64,000 nucleotides of DNA from Microbacterium hydrocarbonoxydans (GCF_011752045.1 NZ_JAAKXW010000003.1:186001-250000), one strand, 5' to 3'; counted from the stretch's first letter, positions 44,628-54,524 are shown. Made by a program: numbers and translations. Notes: generated by a model not told the origin, from the sequence alone.

Positions 44628-45622
44628 CACAGTCCGTTTCCCGTCACTCGCTTGGACACCCCGTTGACCACGAGCAGCAGCACCAGGCTGATCACGGCGT
44701 TGAAGAGACCGACGGTGGCACCCAGGCTGAAGTTCGCGTTCAGGATTCCCGTCTTGTACACGTACGTCGGGATGATCTCCGAGGTGGACAGATTCAGGGC
44801 GTTCTGGAACAGGAACGCCTTCTCGAAGCCGATCGCCATGATGTTGCCGACGCCGAGGATGAGGATGATCGTCGCCGTCGGCATGAGGGCGGGGATGTCG
44901 ACGTTCCAGATCTTCTGCAGCCGGGACGCGCCGTCGATCTTCGCCGCCTCGTAGAGCGACACGTCCACGGATGCCAGCGCCGCGAGGTAGATCACCGCCG
45001 AGTAGCCGGTCGTCGTCCAGATGTCGGTGGCGACGTAGATGTGCCGGAAGAAGTCGGCGTCGGCGAGCAGGTCCACCTGCCCGGCGCCGAAGAAGCTGAG
45101 AGTGCGTCCGAGGAGCCCGACGCGCGGCGACAGCAGGAGGATCGTCATCGAGACGACCACGACCGTGGAGATGAAGTAGGGCGCGTAGGTCACCATCTGC
45201 ACCGTGCGCCTGAAGAAGCGCAGCCGCACCTCGTTCAGCGCGAGCGCCAGGATGATCGGGAGCGGGAAGCTCGCGATCAGCGTGTAGGCGGCGAGGATGA
45301 AGGTGTTCCCGACGAGCCTGGGGAACACCGGGTTGCGGAAGAGGTTGGCGAAGTTGTCGAACCCGACCCACGGGCTTCCCCAGACGCCGTCGATCGGGTT
45401 GTAGTTCTTGAAGGCGATCACGGCGTTCGCCATCGGGATGTACTTGAAGACGAGGAACCAGGCGACGGGCAGCAGCAGGAGCAGGTAGAGCTGCCAGTAT
45501 CTGCGCAGGCTGCGCCTCAGACGCGCACCGGCGCGGGTGCGGGGGGACCGTCCGCGGAGGGTCGACCCGGGCGGCGTCGCCCGGTCGTCGACGGGCACGT
45601 GCTGCTCAGCGCTGAGCGTCAT
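44624..45622 (-). CDS. Oligosaccharide ABC permease (LplB-type)
   Basis: The first gene of the importer operon, 332 aa. After about 40 polar residues come YWQLYLLLLLPVAWFLVFKYIPM, VIAFKNYNPIDGVWGSPWVGFDNF and the EAA loop SLYEAAKIDGASRLQKIWNVDIPALMP, a pattern typical of LplB/YtcQ-associated permeases. ATG 45622 with GAGAGG upstream. Its promoter region contains the ATTAC-N8-GTAAT palindrome. Confidence 0.9.
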   Translation of the reverse strand: MTLSAEQHVPVDDRATPPGSTLRGRSPRTRAGARLRRSLRRYWQLYLLLLLPVAWFLVFKYIPMANAVIAFKNYNPIDGVWGSPWVGFDNFANLFRNPVFPRLVGNTFILAAYTLIASFPLPIILALALNEVRLRFFRRTVQMVTYAPYFISTVVVVSMTILLLSPRVGLLGRTLSFFGAGQVDLLADADFFRHIYVATDIWTTTGYSAVIYLAALASVDVSLYEAAKIDGASRLQKIWNVDIPALMPTATIILILGVGNIMAIGFEKAFLFQNALNLSTSEIIPTYVYKTGILNANFSLGATVGLFNAVISLVLLLVVNGVSKRVTGNGLW

Positions 45623-45639
45623 GGCTGACCTCTCGGTGG

Positions 45640-45657
45640 ATTACTTTACGTCGTAAT
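45640..45657. promoter_or_regulatory. AT-rich palindrome upstream of the ABC operon
   Basis: ATTAC-N8-GTAAT, similar in arms and in the core (tttacgtc against ttgacatcg) to the palindrome at 36134. On the minus strand a TAAAGT -10-like box (45643-45648 complement) lies inside it, 20-odd bases before the start codon. It probably shares the ROK regulator. The remainder of the 145-bp gap up to 45767 shows nothing else. Confidence 0.6.
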
Positions 45658-45767
45658 ATAACCCCGGCCACACAGATGCGCAAGCATATTCATCCGATGT
45701 CTCGACGAGCGCCGCGGACACGACGATGCCGAGGTGAAGCGAACGACAGCCAACCCCTGCCCCGGCT

Positions 45768-47174
45768 TCAGCCCTCGGCGAGCACGGACCCGAGGATGCC
45801 GGCGGCCTCGGCGAACCGCGCCGGGTCGGCGCTCGCGTAGTTGAGGCGCACATAGGGGCCCGCGGGCTCGGCCGGGAACCATTCGGCACCCGGGGCGAGG
45901 ATGACGCCGCGCAGCTCGCATTCGCGGACCACGTGAGAAACCTCGGCCCCCTCGGGAAGGCGCAGCCACACGTTGAGCCCGCCGGCCGGGACGGTCTCGA
46001 CGACGCACTCGGGCGCCTGCGCGGCGAGGGCCGAGAGCAGGAGGTCGCGCCGCGCGCGCAGCTGCTCGCGGAAGCCGCGCAGGTGCGTGCGCCAGCCCGG
46101 CTGCGTGACGACGTCGAGGGCCGCCGCCTGCAGCAGGCCGCTGACGTACATCGACTCCGCCGCGCGGTCGGCGAGGATGCGCTCCCTGGCCGGTCCCCGC
46201 GCGATCACCGCCGCGACCCGCAGCGCCGGCGACACGCTCTTGGTGAGCGACCGCAGGTAGACGACGTGACCGTCGTCGTCGAGAGCGGCGATCGGGCGCG
46301 GCTCCGCGTCGATGGCGAGGTCGTGCGCCCAGTCGTCCTCGATGAGGAAGGCGCCGTGCCGGCGCACGGTGTCGAGCACGGCTCGGGATGTCTCCGCGGC
46401 CCACTGCGCACCCGTCGGGTTCGCGAAGGTCGGCTGCGCGTAGAACGCACGAGCGCCGGTCTGCGCGAACGCGCGCTCGACATCGTCGGGGTCCGGTCCC
46501 TGAGGACCCGTGGGGATCGGAACGAGCACGACGCCGGCCTGCTCCGCAGCGAGCAGCGCACCCCAGTAGGTCGGCGACTCGATCAGCAGAGGCTGCCCTG
46601 GCCCGACGACGGCGCGGAAGATCGAGCTCAGCCCGCTCTGGCTTCCCGAGATGATGAGCGCGTCGCGCCCCGTCGCCGGGGTGACACCGGCGGGCGCGGC
46701 CTCGGCCAGCTCGCCGGCGAACCAGGCCTGCAGCGCGGGAAGACCTGCAGCCGGCGACCTGGTCAGCGCGATCTCGGTGCGGGCGGCGCGGGCGAGCGCC
46801 TGGCGGACGAGCCGCTCCGGAAGCAGGTCCACGGCCGGATAGCCGGAGTGCAGGCCGATCACGTCCGGAGCCGCCGTCCGCTGCGTCGAGGAGAGCGCGG
46901 CGGTGCGGTTCGGCGGGGCGCCGAGGGCGGCCGTCTGCCAGCCGTAGTCGACGGGGCGGGCCGTGCGCGCGGCGCGGACGAAGGTGCCGACGCCGGGGCG
47001 GGACTCCACGAGCCCGAGCGCCGCGAGCTGCCGCATCGCCTTCTGCACGGTGACAGGGCTTGCGCCGTACTCCGCCGTCAGGGCCCGGTTCGACGGGACC
47101 TGCGCCCCCGGCGGCGCCGCCGCGATCCATGCGCGGAGTCCGGTGAGGATCCGCTCGGTGCTATCCTGACTCAT
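45768..47174 (-). CDS. MocR/PdxR-type regulator (GntR DNA-binding plus aminotransferase fold)
   Basis: A transcription regulator with an N-terminal GntR winged helix (residues about 5-68: PSNRALTAEYGASPVTVQKAMRQL, GLVESRPGVGTFV) fused to a class I aminotransferase-like domain that binds PLP. The PLP lysine is Lys312 in SLTKSVSPALR, with FANPTGAQW and EDDWAHDL at the expected places. Length 468 aa is normal. ATG 47174 overlaps head to head with the EamA start; TACTCT on the minus strand lies 8 nt upstream. It probably controls the divergent EamA exporter. Confidence 0.9.
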   Translation of the reverse strand: MSQDSTERILTGLRAWIAAAPPGAQVPSNRALTAEYGASPVTVQKAMRQLAALGLVESRPGVGTFVRAARTARPVDYGWQTAALGAPPNRTAALSSTQRTAAPDVIGLHSGYPAVDLLPERLVRQALARAARTEIALTRSPAAGLPALQAWFAGELAEAAPAGVTPATGRDALIISGSQSGLSSIFRAVVGPGQPLLIESPTYWGALLAAEQAGVVLVPIPTGPQGPDPDDVERAFAQTGARAFYAQPTFANPTGAQWAAETSRAVLDTVRRHGAFLIEDDWAHDLAIDAEPRPIAALDDDGHVVYLRSLTKSVSPALRVAAVIARGPARERILADRAAESMYVSGLLQAAALDVVTQPGWRTHLRGFREQLRARRDLLLSALAAQAPECVVETVPAGGLNVWLRLPEGAEVSHVVRECELRGVILAPGAEWFPAEPAGPYVRLNYASADPARFAEAAGILGSVLAEG

Positions 47175-48168
47175 GAAAGAACAGAGTAGCGTTATCCACC
47201 CGAAAGCGTCAGCGCTATCGACACGCGCCGGCCTCTGCTGGGGTCTTCTCGGCGTCGCCGCCTTCTCGTTCACGCTCCCTTTCACCCGCATCGCCGTCGC
47301 CGGCCTGTCTCCTCTGTTCATCGGAGCCGGGCGCGCGGTCGTCGCCGCCGTTCTCGCTGCCATCGCGCTCACGGCGACCAGACAGCATCTCCCGACGCCG
47401 GGCCAGTGGGCGCGGCTGGCGATCGTCGCCGGCGGCGTCGTCGCGGGGTTCCCGCTGCTGACCTCTTTCGCGATGACGACCGCTCCGGCCAGCCACGGCG
47501 CCGTGGTCGTCGGCATCCTGCCCGCAGCGACGGCAGCCATGGTCGTGCTGCGCACCCGCGAGCGCCCCCGCCCCGCCTTCTGGGCGTTCGCCGCACTCGG
47601 CGCGGCCGCCGCCGTCGGCTTCGCCTCGCTGCAGAACGGAGGACTGGGCGAGCTCCGATGGGCCGACCTGCTGCTGTTCGGCGCCGTGCTCGCCGCGGCG
47701 ACCGGCTACGCCGAGGGAGGCCTGCTCGCCCGCGAGCTCGGCGCCTGGCAGACCGTCTCCTGGGCCCTCGTTCTCGCGGCGCCCCTGATGGCGTCGCTGA
47801 CCGTGTTCGCGGCGATCGCGCAGCCCCCTGCCGGGACCCCGGTCGAATGGCTCGCCTTCGCGTATCTCGCCGCGGTGAGCATGTTCCTCGGCTTCTTCGC
47901 CTGGTACCGCGGCCTCGCGATCGGCCCGATGGCGCAGGTCAGCCAGGTGCAGCTGGTGCAGCCGGTGATGGGCCTCGCCTGGGCCGCCCTCCTCCTGCAC
48001 GAGCCGCTCGGCTGGCCGACGGTGCTCGGCGGGGTCGCTGTCATCGCCTGTGCCGCCCTCGCCGTCCGCACCCGCCTGAGCCCCGCCCGCAGCCGCCTGA
48101 ACCCCGTCCGCCTGAACTCGGCGCACTCCCGCCTGAACCCCGCCCCGATCACCCCTGAGGAGTCCTGA
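47173..48168 (+). CDS. EamA-family (DMT) metabolite exporter
   Basis: A ten-span drug/metabolite transporter-type protein of 331 aa with two EamA repeats (GLLGVAAFSFTLPFTRIAVAGLSPLFIGAGR; LLLFGAVLAAATGYAEGGLL; MAQVSQVQLVQPVMGLAWAALLLHEPLG). The last roughly 35 residues hold a repeated SRLNP element outside the membrane domain. ATG 47173 lies 5 nt after TATCCT (47162-47167), so it is probably leaderless. It is divergent from the MocR regulator, and the next gene starts inside its stop codon. Confidence 0.88.
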   Translation: MKEQSSVIHPKASALSTRAGLCWGLLGVAAFSFTLPFTRIAVAGLSPLFIGAGRAVVAAVLAAIALTATRQHLPTPGQWARLAIVAGGVVAGFPLLTSFAMTTAPASHGAVVVGILPAATAAMVVLRTRERPRPAFWAFAALGAAAAVGFASLQNGGLGELRWADLLLFGAVLAAATGYAEGGLLARELGAWQTVSWALVLAAPLMASLTVFAAIAQPPAGTPVEWLAFAYLAAVSMFLGFFAWYRGLAIGPMAQVSQVQLVQPVMGLAWAALLLHEPLGWPTVLGGVAVIACAALAVRTRLSPARSRLNPVRLNSAHSRLNPAPITPEES

Positions 48169-48767
48169 TGCGTCACACGCCCCGCTACCTGATGACCGAC
48201 CCCGAGGACGTCAAGCGCCTCGTCCGGAGGAACCCCTGGGCGACGTTCGTCTCCCCTGCCCGGGGCGGCCTCGTCGCCTCGCACTATCCGGCGCTGCTCG
48301 AGGAGGACGCGGACGGCATCGTGATCGTGAGCCACTTCGGGCGCCCCGATGAGGAGCTGCACGAGCTCGGCGCGCACGAGATCCTGGTGATCATCCAGGG
48401 CCCGCACGACTACGTCTCGCCGAGCCTGTACGCTCCCGGCGACCTGGTGCCGACGTGGAACCACGTGACAGCGCACCTCTACGGCACGCCGGAGATCCTC
48501 GGAGAGGAGGAGAACTACGCCATGCTCTCCCGCCTCACGGATCACTTCGAGCAGCACCGCCCCGGCGGACGCAGCCTCGCCGAGGACGAGGCGGGCACCC
48601 GTCGCGCCGCCAAGGGCACCGTCGGCCTGCGGATGCGCGTCGTCCGCTTCGACGCCCGCGCCAAGCTCAGCCAGAACAAGCCCGCCGAGGTGCGGGAGGA
48701 CATCGCCCGCTCCTTCGAGCGGACCAATCCGCTGCTCGCCGCGGAGATGCGGCGGATCGACGGCTGA
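48168..48767 (+). CDS. PaiB-like FMN-binding protein
   Basis: A 199-aa protein of the PaiB family (annotated in Bacillus as a negative transcriptional regulator; the fold binds FMN). It shows MRHTPRYLMTDPEDVKRLVRRNPWA, FVSPARGGLVASHYPALL, VIIQGPHDYVSPSLY and TWNHVTAHLYG, then RLTDHFE and KLSQNKPAEVREDI. The start ATG overlaps the EamA stop by one base (TGATG), so the two are coupled. The actual role, detoxifying enzyme or regulator, is uncertain. Confidence 0.87.
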   Translation: MRHTPRYLMTDPEDVKRLVRRNPWATFVSPARGGLVASHYPALLEEDADGIVIVSHFGRPDEELHELGAHEILVIIQGPHDYVSPSLYAPGDLVPTWNHVTAHLYGTPEILGEEENYAMLSRLTDHFEQHRPGGRSLAEDEAGTRRAAKGTVGLRMRVVRFDARAKLSQNKPAEVREDIARSFERTNPLLAAEMRRIDG

Positions 48768-48799
48768 CGCGCGCTGCCTGGAGCATCCGGGGACGGATG

Positions 48800-48851
48800 C
48801 CGTGAGCATCCCGTATGCGTCGGCACCCGGACCGTATGGATCCCGTGAGGA
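48800..48851. promoter_or_regulatory. Composite direct-repeat element upstream of the KdpD-like gene (K site C)
   Basis: ccgtgagcatcccgtatgcg (48800-48819) and ccgtatggatcccgtgagga (48832-48851) have unit starts 32 bp apart and half-sites 11 bp apart, matching the elements before ktrB and kimA. The right unit is better conserved. A TTGAAT at 48878-48883 stands at the same distance as the -10 boxes of the other two, while a second candidate -10, TAGGAT, is at 48937-48942. This suggests autoregulation. Confidence 0.72.
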
Positions 48852-48949
48852 TCGCCGACCGTGGCGCCGCATCCGGATTGAATCGAGCGGTGCCCGTCGC
48901 CGACGGCGCGCACGCACGTGCCGGGAGACGGCGGAATAGGATTCGGAGA

Positions 48950-50434
48950 ATGAGCGCAGATCGGATGCCGAGGCGCGGCCGTGCCGGCGCCCTGCCGGCC
49001 GGTGCAGTGCTGCTGCCCCGCATCGCGGGAGGCGCACTCGGCTGGCGGCGCCAGCTGGCCGGCTTCACCGTCGCGCTCGTCTGCGGTCCCCTGCTCACCT
49101 GGCTGCTGCTGACGCTGCGCCGTCCGGAGTCGATCACGGCCGAGGTGCTCTCTTATCAGCTCCTCGTCGTCATCGTCGCGCTGATCGGCGGGCTGTACCC
49201 CGCGGTGTTCGCGGCGGTGCTCTCCGGCATCACCCTCGACTTCCTCTTCGTCGCCCCGCAGTTCACGATCACCGTCGAGCATCCTCTGCATCTGGTCGCC
49301 CTTCTGCTGTACGTCGTGATCGCCGTGCTGGTCAGCCTCATCGTCGACCAGGCCGCCCGCCGTGCCCGCGCAGCGAACCGCGCCGCGGAGGACGCGGAGC
49401 TGCTCGCCGCCGTCGCAGGCAGCGTCCTGCGCGGCGAGAACGCCGCGCAGGCCCTGGTCAGCAGGACGCGTGAGGCGTTCGGCCTCGCCGGCGTGCGCCT
49501 GCTCGCCGCCGACGGCGAGGTGCTCGCCCGCGACGGAGAGCCGCTGGCCGACGGACGGATGACGACCGTGCCGGTCGGCGCTCCCGTCGACGGCAGCGCG
49601 CGCGCCGTGCTCGAGCTGCACGGGCATCCCCTCGACGCCCCGTCGCGCCGGCTGCTCGACGCGATCGTGGCGCAGCTGTCGGCCGCGATCGAGCACACCG
49701 ACCTGCGTGCGACCGCGAAGGAGGCGGAGGCGCTCGCCGAGACCGATCAGGTCCGCAGCGCGCTGCTGTCCGCGCTGAGCCACGATCTCCGGCGCCCCCT
49801 CGCCGCCGCGGTCGCCGCGATCGGCGGCCTCCGCGGGGCGCACGATCTCTCCGCCGCCGATCGCGAGGAGCTGCTCGCGACCGCCGACGAGAGCCTGAGC
49901 ACCCTCACCACGCTGGTGACCGATCTGCTCGACGTGAGCCGCGTGCAGGCGGGCGTGCTCGCGGTCTCGGCGGTGCCGATCGACGCTGCGGGCATCATCC
50001 TCGCGGCGATCGACGAGCTGGGGCTCGGCCCTGCCGACGTCGAGCTGCGCCTGGACGCGTTCCTGCCGCCGCTGCTCGCCGACCCCGTGCTGCTGCAGCG
50101 CGTCATCGTGAACGTGCTCGCCAACGCCCACCGGTTCTCCCCCGCGCAGACGCGGGTCGTCATCACGACCGCGCGGTCGGGCCCGATGGCGGAGATCCGC
50201 GTCATCGACCGGGGAGAGGGAGTGCCGGCGGAGCGCCGCGACGAGATCTTCCAGCCGTTCCAGCGGCTCGGCGACACCGACAACGCCACCGGGCTGGGCC
50301 TGGGCCTGGCCCTGTCCCGCGGCTTCGCCGAGGGCATGGGCGGCACGCTCACCCCCGAGGACACGAGGGGCGGCGGCCTGACGATGGTGATCGCGATGCC
50401 CCTCGCCGCCGACGACCGGAAGGACACGGAGTGA
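48950..50434 (+). CDS. KdpD-like sensor histidine kinase lacking the KdpD/Usp sensor domain
   Basis: The sensor of a two-component pair. The 494-aa protein has a DUF4118-type four-span membrane domain (VALVCGPLLTWLLLTL to LVSLIVDQAARRA, about 35-145), a GAF-like middle (about 150-250), the phospho-acceptor region LLSALSHDLRRPLAAAVAAI with His278, the N-box NVLANAHRFSP and the ATP lid GEGVPAERRDEIFQPFQRLG. Classical KdpD has about 390 further N-terminal residues (KdpD and Usp domains), absent here. ATG 48950 is preceded by TAGGAT 7 nt upstream; GTG 48890 in frame is possible but the added codons have poor GC3. It overlaps the regulator gene by 4 nt. No kdpFABC is nearby. Confidence 0.87.
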   Translation: MSADRMPRRGRAGALPAGAVLLPRIAGGALGWRRQLAGFTVALVCGPLLTWLLLTLRRPESITAEVLSYQLLVVIVALIGGLYPAVFAAVLSGITLDFLFVAPQFTITVEHPLHLVALLLYVVIAVLVSLIVDQAARRARAANRAAEDAELLAAVAGSVLRGENAAQALVSRTREAFGLAGVRLLAADGEVLARDGEPLADGRMTTVPVGAPVDGSARAVLELHGHPLDAPSRRLLDAIVAQLSAAIEHTDLRATAKEAEALAETDQVRSALLSALSHDLRRPLAAAVAAIGGLRGAHDLSAADREELLATADESLSTLTTLVTDLLDVSRVQAGVLAVSAVPIDAAGIILAAIDELGLGPADVELRLDAFLPPLLADPVLLQRVIVNVLANAHRFSPAQTRVVITTARSGPMAEIRVIDRGEGVPAERRDEIFQPFQRLGDTDNATGLGLGLALSRGFAEGMGGTLTPEDTRGGGLTMVIAMPLAADDRKDTE

Positions 50435-51102
50435 AGCTCCTCATCGCCGACGACGACCCGCAGATGGTGCGGGCTCTGCGCATCACCCTCTCCGCACACG
50501 GCTACGAGGTCGTCGCCGCCGCCGACGGTGCGGCCGCCGTCGCCCTCGCCGCGCAGACGCACCCGGACATCATCATGCTCGACCTGGGGATGCCGCACCT
50601 CGACGGCCTCGAGGTGATCCAGGCGCTGCGCGGCTGGACGACCGTGCCGATCATCGTCGTCTCCGGCCGCACCGACTCCGCGGACAAGGTGGACGCACTG
50701 GATGCCGGCGCCGACGACTTCGTCACCAAGCCGTTCCAGGTCGACGAGCTGCTCGCGCGCCTGCGCGCGCTCTCCCGTCGCAGCGTGACCGCGGGCGGGG
50801 AGTCCACCGTGGCCTTCGGCGACGTCGTCGTCGATCTCGCCACGAAGACGGTCACCCGGGCGGGCTCGCGCGTGCACCTCACACCGACGGAATGGAGGAT
50901 GCTGGAGCATCTGTCCCGGCATCCGGGAGCCCTCGTCACCCGTCAGGACCTGCTGAAGGAGATCTGGGGCAGTGAGCAGGTCGCGGACTCCGGCTACCTG
51001 CGCCTGTACATGTCGCAGCTGCGGAAGAAGCTGGAGACGGAGCCCAGCGCGCCCGCGCATCTGCTCACCGAGTCGGGGATGGGCTACCGGCTCGTGCCCT
51101 GA
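50431..51102 (+). CDS. KdpE-like OmpR-family response regulator
   Basis: The DNA-binding partner of the preceding kinase. The 223-aa protein has a receiver domain (acidic ADDD near residue 7, phospho-acceptor Asp51 in IIMLDLGMP, VVSGR and Lys in VTKPF) and a C-terminal OmpR winged helix (HLTPTEWRMLEHLSRHPGALVTRQDLLKEIWG; LRLYMSQLRKKLE). HLTPTEW and EIWG follow the KdpE pattern. It starts GTG 50431 inside the kinase stop (GTGA). OmpR-type regulators bind direct repeats about 10-11 bp apart, like those in the three composite elements, so it is the prime candidate to bind them. Confidence 0.9.
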   Translation: MKLLIADDDPQMVRALRITLSAHGYEVVAAADGAAAVALAAQTHPDIIMLDLGMPHLDGLEVIQALRGWTTVPIIVVSGRTDSADKVDALDAGADDFVTKPFQVDELLARLRALSRRSVTAGGESTVAFGDVVVDLATKTVTRAGSRVHLTPTEWRMLEHLSRHPGALVTRQDLLKEIWGSEQVADSGYLRLYMSQLRKKLETEPSAPAHLLTESGMGYRLVP

Positions 51103-52716
<1,614 letters not shown>

Positions 52717-52792
52717 CGCCGCTGCCGCGGCATCCGCTCTCCCTGCGAGGCGGATGCCGCGGCTTCGTGCGTCCGGAGGCCGGTGCCCGGTC

Positions 52793-53734
52793 TCAGCCGC
52801 GCATCGCGACGCCGCGGCGCCAGTACCCCATGAACGCGACCTGCGCGCGGTCGATGCCGAGGTCCTTCACGAGGTGGCGGCGGAGCGTCGTGACGACGCC
52901 GCTCTCGCCGGCGATCCAGAAGTAGCGGTCGGCGGGAGCATCCGCCGGCGCGATCTCCTCGCCAAGGCCGGAGTACACCGGGGTCTCCCAGAGGAGCTCC
53001 TCCCCGTCGATGTCGCGGACCTCGACAGCGGTGTGCGCGTCGCCGAGGTGCGCGAGCACGGCCGGGATGAGCAGCGCGCCGTGCAGCTCCCCGCCGGCGC
53101 GCGGCAGCCAGGTCACTTCGACGCCGACGGGCGCGGCGATGGGGAGGATGTCGTCGGCCGTGGGCACCTCGATGAACGCGGTGCCGCGCAGATCGCCCGG
53201 GGCGTCCTCGAGGATGCGGGCGATCGCCGGGGCCGCGGTCTCGTCACCGGCCAGCAGCACCGAGGATGCCGTGCCGGGGGCGTACTCGATGCCGCCGCGG
53301 TCCTCGCGGCCGCGGCGCGGTCCGACCAGGAAGATCTCGTCTCCGGGCTTCGCCGCGCTCGCCCAGGTCGAGGCAGGACCGGTGAGTCCGGGCTGCAGGT
53401 GCAGCACGAAGTCGACGACCACCTCGCTGCCGGCCTCGGACACGACGAGCTCGCGCACCGAGTAGGTGCGCATCGAGCCGCGCTCCTCCTCCGGCACGGC
53501 GAGGAACGCACCCCACCAGTCCTCGGAATCGCGATCGAGGGGCGGGAGGACGCCGGATGCGGGCGGGAAGATCAGCTTGATGCGCGTGTCGTAGACGTCG
53601 CCTGGCGTGCCGAAGTCGTCGAGATCCGCACCGCCGAACGTGACGCGCACGAAGTTCGGCGACACCCTCTCGACGGAGCGCACCTCGGCGAGGGCGAGGA
53701 TGTAGGGCGATCGCGTTGCGGTCTCAGCGGACAT
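52793..53734 (-). CDS. Siderophore-interacting FAD-binding reductase (ViuB/YqjH type)
   Basis: A cytoplasmic ferric-siderophore reductase that frees iron after import. The 313-aa protein has the FAD-binding RTYSVR, VDFVLHLQPG and GPASTWASAAKPGDEI, and the NAD(P)H-side LLAGDETAAPAI, WIAGESGVV and FMGYWRRG. Its ATG 53734 lies 11 nt inside the end of the ATPase gene, so it is co-translated as the last gene of the iron-uptake operon. Confidence 0.92.
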   Translation of the reverse strand: MSAETATRSPYILALAEVRSVERVSPNFVRVTFGGADLDDFGTPGDVYDTRIKLIFPPASGVLPPLDRDSEDWWGAFLAVPEEERGSMRTYSVRELVVSEAGSEVVVDFVLHLQPGLTGPASTWASAAKPGDEIFLVGPRRGREDRGGIEYAPGTASSVLLAGDETAAPAIARILEDAPGDLRGTAFIEVPTADDILPIAAPVGVEVTWLPRAGGELHGALLIPAVLAHLGDAHTAVEVRDIDGEELLWETPVYSGLGEEIAPADAPADRYFWIAGESGVVTTLRRHLVKDLGIDRAQVAFMGYWRRGVAMRG

Positions 53735-54524
53735 GGTGCCTCCCGATGGGCGTGACCAGCGGCTTGCCGGAAACGGGGTCTGTGGTGACGTGGTTGGCGA
53801 GGCCGAAGACCTCCTGGACGAGTTCCGCGGTGACGACCTCGTGCGGGGTGCCCGTGGCGTGCACGCGACCGTCCTTCATGGCGACGAGCTCGTCGGCGTA
53901 GCGCGCGGCGAGGTTCAGGTCGTGCAGCACCATGACGATGGTGGTGCCGCGCGAGACGCTGAGGTCGGTGAGCAGGTCGAGCACCTCGACCTGGTGCGCG
54001 ACGTCGAGGAAGGTCGTCGGCTCGTCGAGCAGCAGGATGTCGGTCTCCTGCGCGAGGGCCATCGCGATCCAGACGCGCTGCCGCTGGCCGCCGGAGAGCT
54101 CGTCGACGCTGCGGTCGGCGAGCTCGGCGGTGCCGGTGGCCTCGAGCGCATCGGCGACGACCTCGTAGTCGTGCGCTGTCCAGCGAGACAGCATCCGCTG
54201 GTGCGGGTGGCGTCCGCGGCCGACGAGGTCGGCGACGGCGATGCCCTCCGGGGCGATCGGCGACTGCGGCAGCAGCCCCAGCACCCGGGCGACCTCCTTC
54301 GTCGGTCGGGCGTGCACGGACTTGCCGTCGAGCACGATCTGCCCGGCGGTCGGCGACAGGAGCCGCGCGAACGAGCGGAGCAGCGTCGACTTGCCGCATC
54401 CGTTCGCCCCGACGATGGTGGTGATCCGGCCGGGGGCGAGGGTCAGGTCGAGTCCGTCGATGACGGTGCGGTCGCCGTAGCCGAGGGTGACGGACTCGGC
54501 CGACAGGGTGTGCGCCGCGGTCAC
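53724..54524 (-). CDS. Iron-siderophore ABC transporter ATPase (FecE/FepC type)
   Basis: The energising subunit of the siderophore importer, 266 aa. It has Walker A VGANGCGKSTLLRS, PQSPIAPEGIAVADLVGRGRHPHQ (a FecE-class block), the signature ELSGGQRQRVWIA, Walker B ILLLDEPTTFLD and VLHDLNLAARYAD. GTG 54524 overlaps the preceding permease stop (GTGA). Confidence 0.94.
   Translation of the reverse strand: MTAAHTLSAESVTLGYGDRTVIDGLDLTLAPGRITTIVGANGCGKSTLLRSFARLLSPTAGQIVLDGKSVHARPTKEVARVLGLLPQSPIAPEGIAVADLVGRGRHPHQRMLSRWTAHDYEVVADALEATGTAELADRSVDELSGGQRQRVWIAMALAQETDILLLDEPTTFLDVAHQVEVLDLLTDLSVSRGTTIVMVLHDLNLAARYADELVAMKDGRVHATGTPHEVVTAELVQEVFGLANHVTTDPVSGKPLVTPIGRHHVR

Noticed and set aside
48890-48949. 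GTG 48890 as the start of the KdpD-like kinase
   Set aside because: Geometrically attractive relative to the upstream element, but the 20 added codons have poor GC3 and the TAGGAT box fits ATG 48950; kept as an alternative, not excluded.
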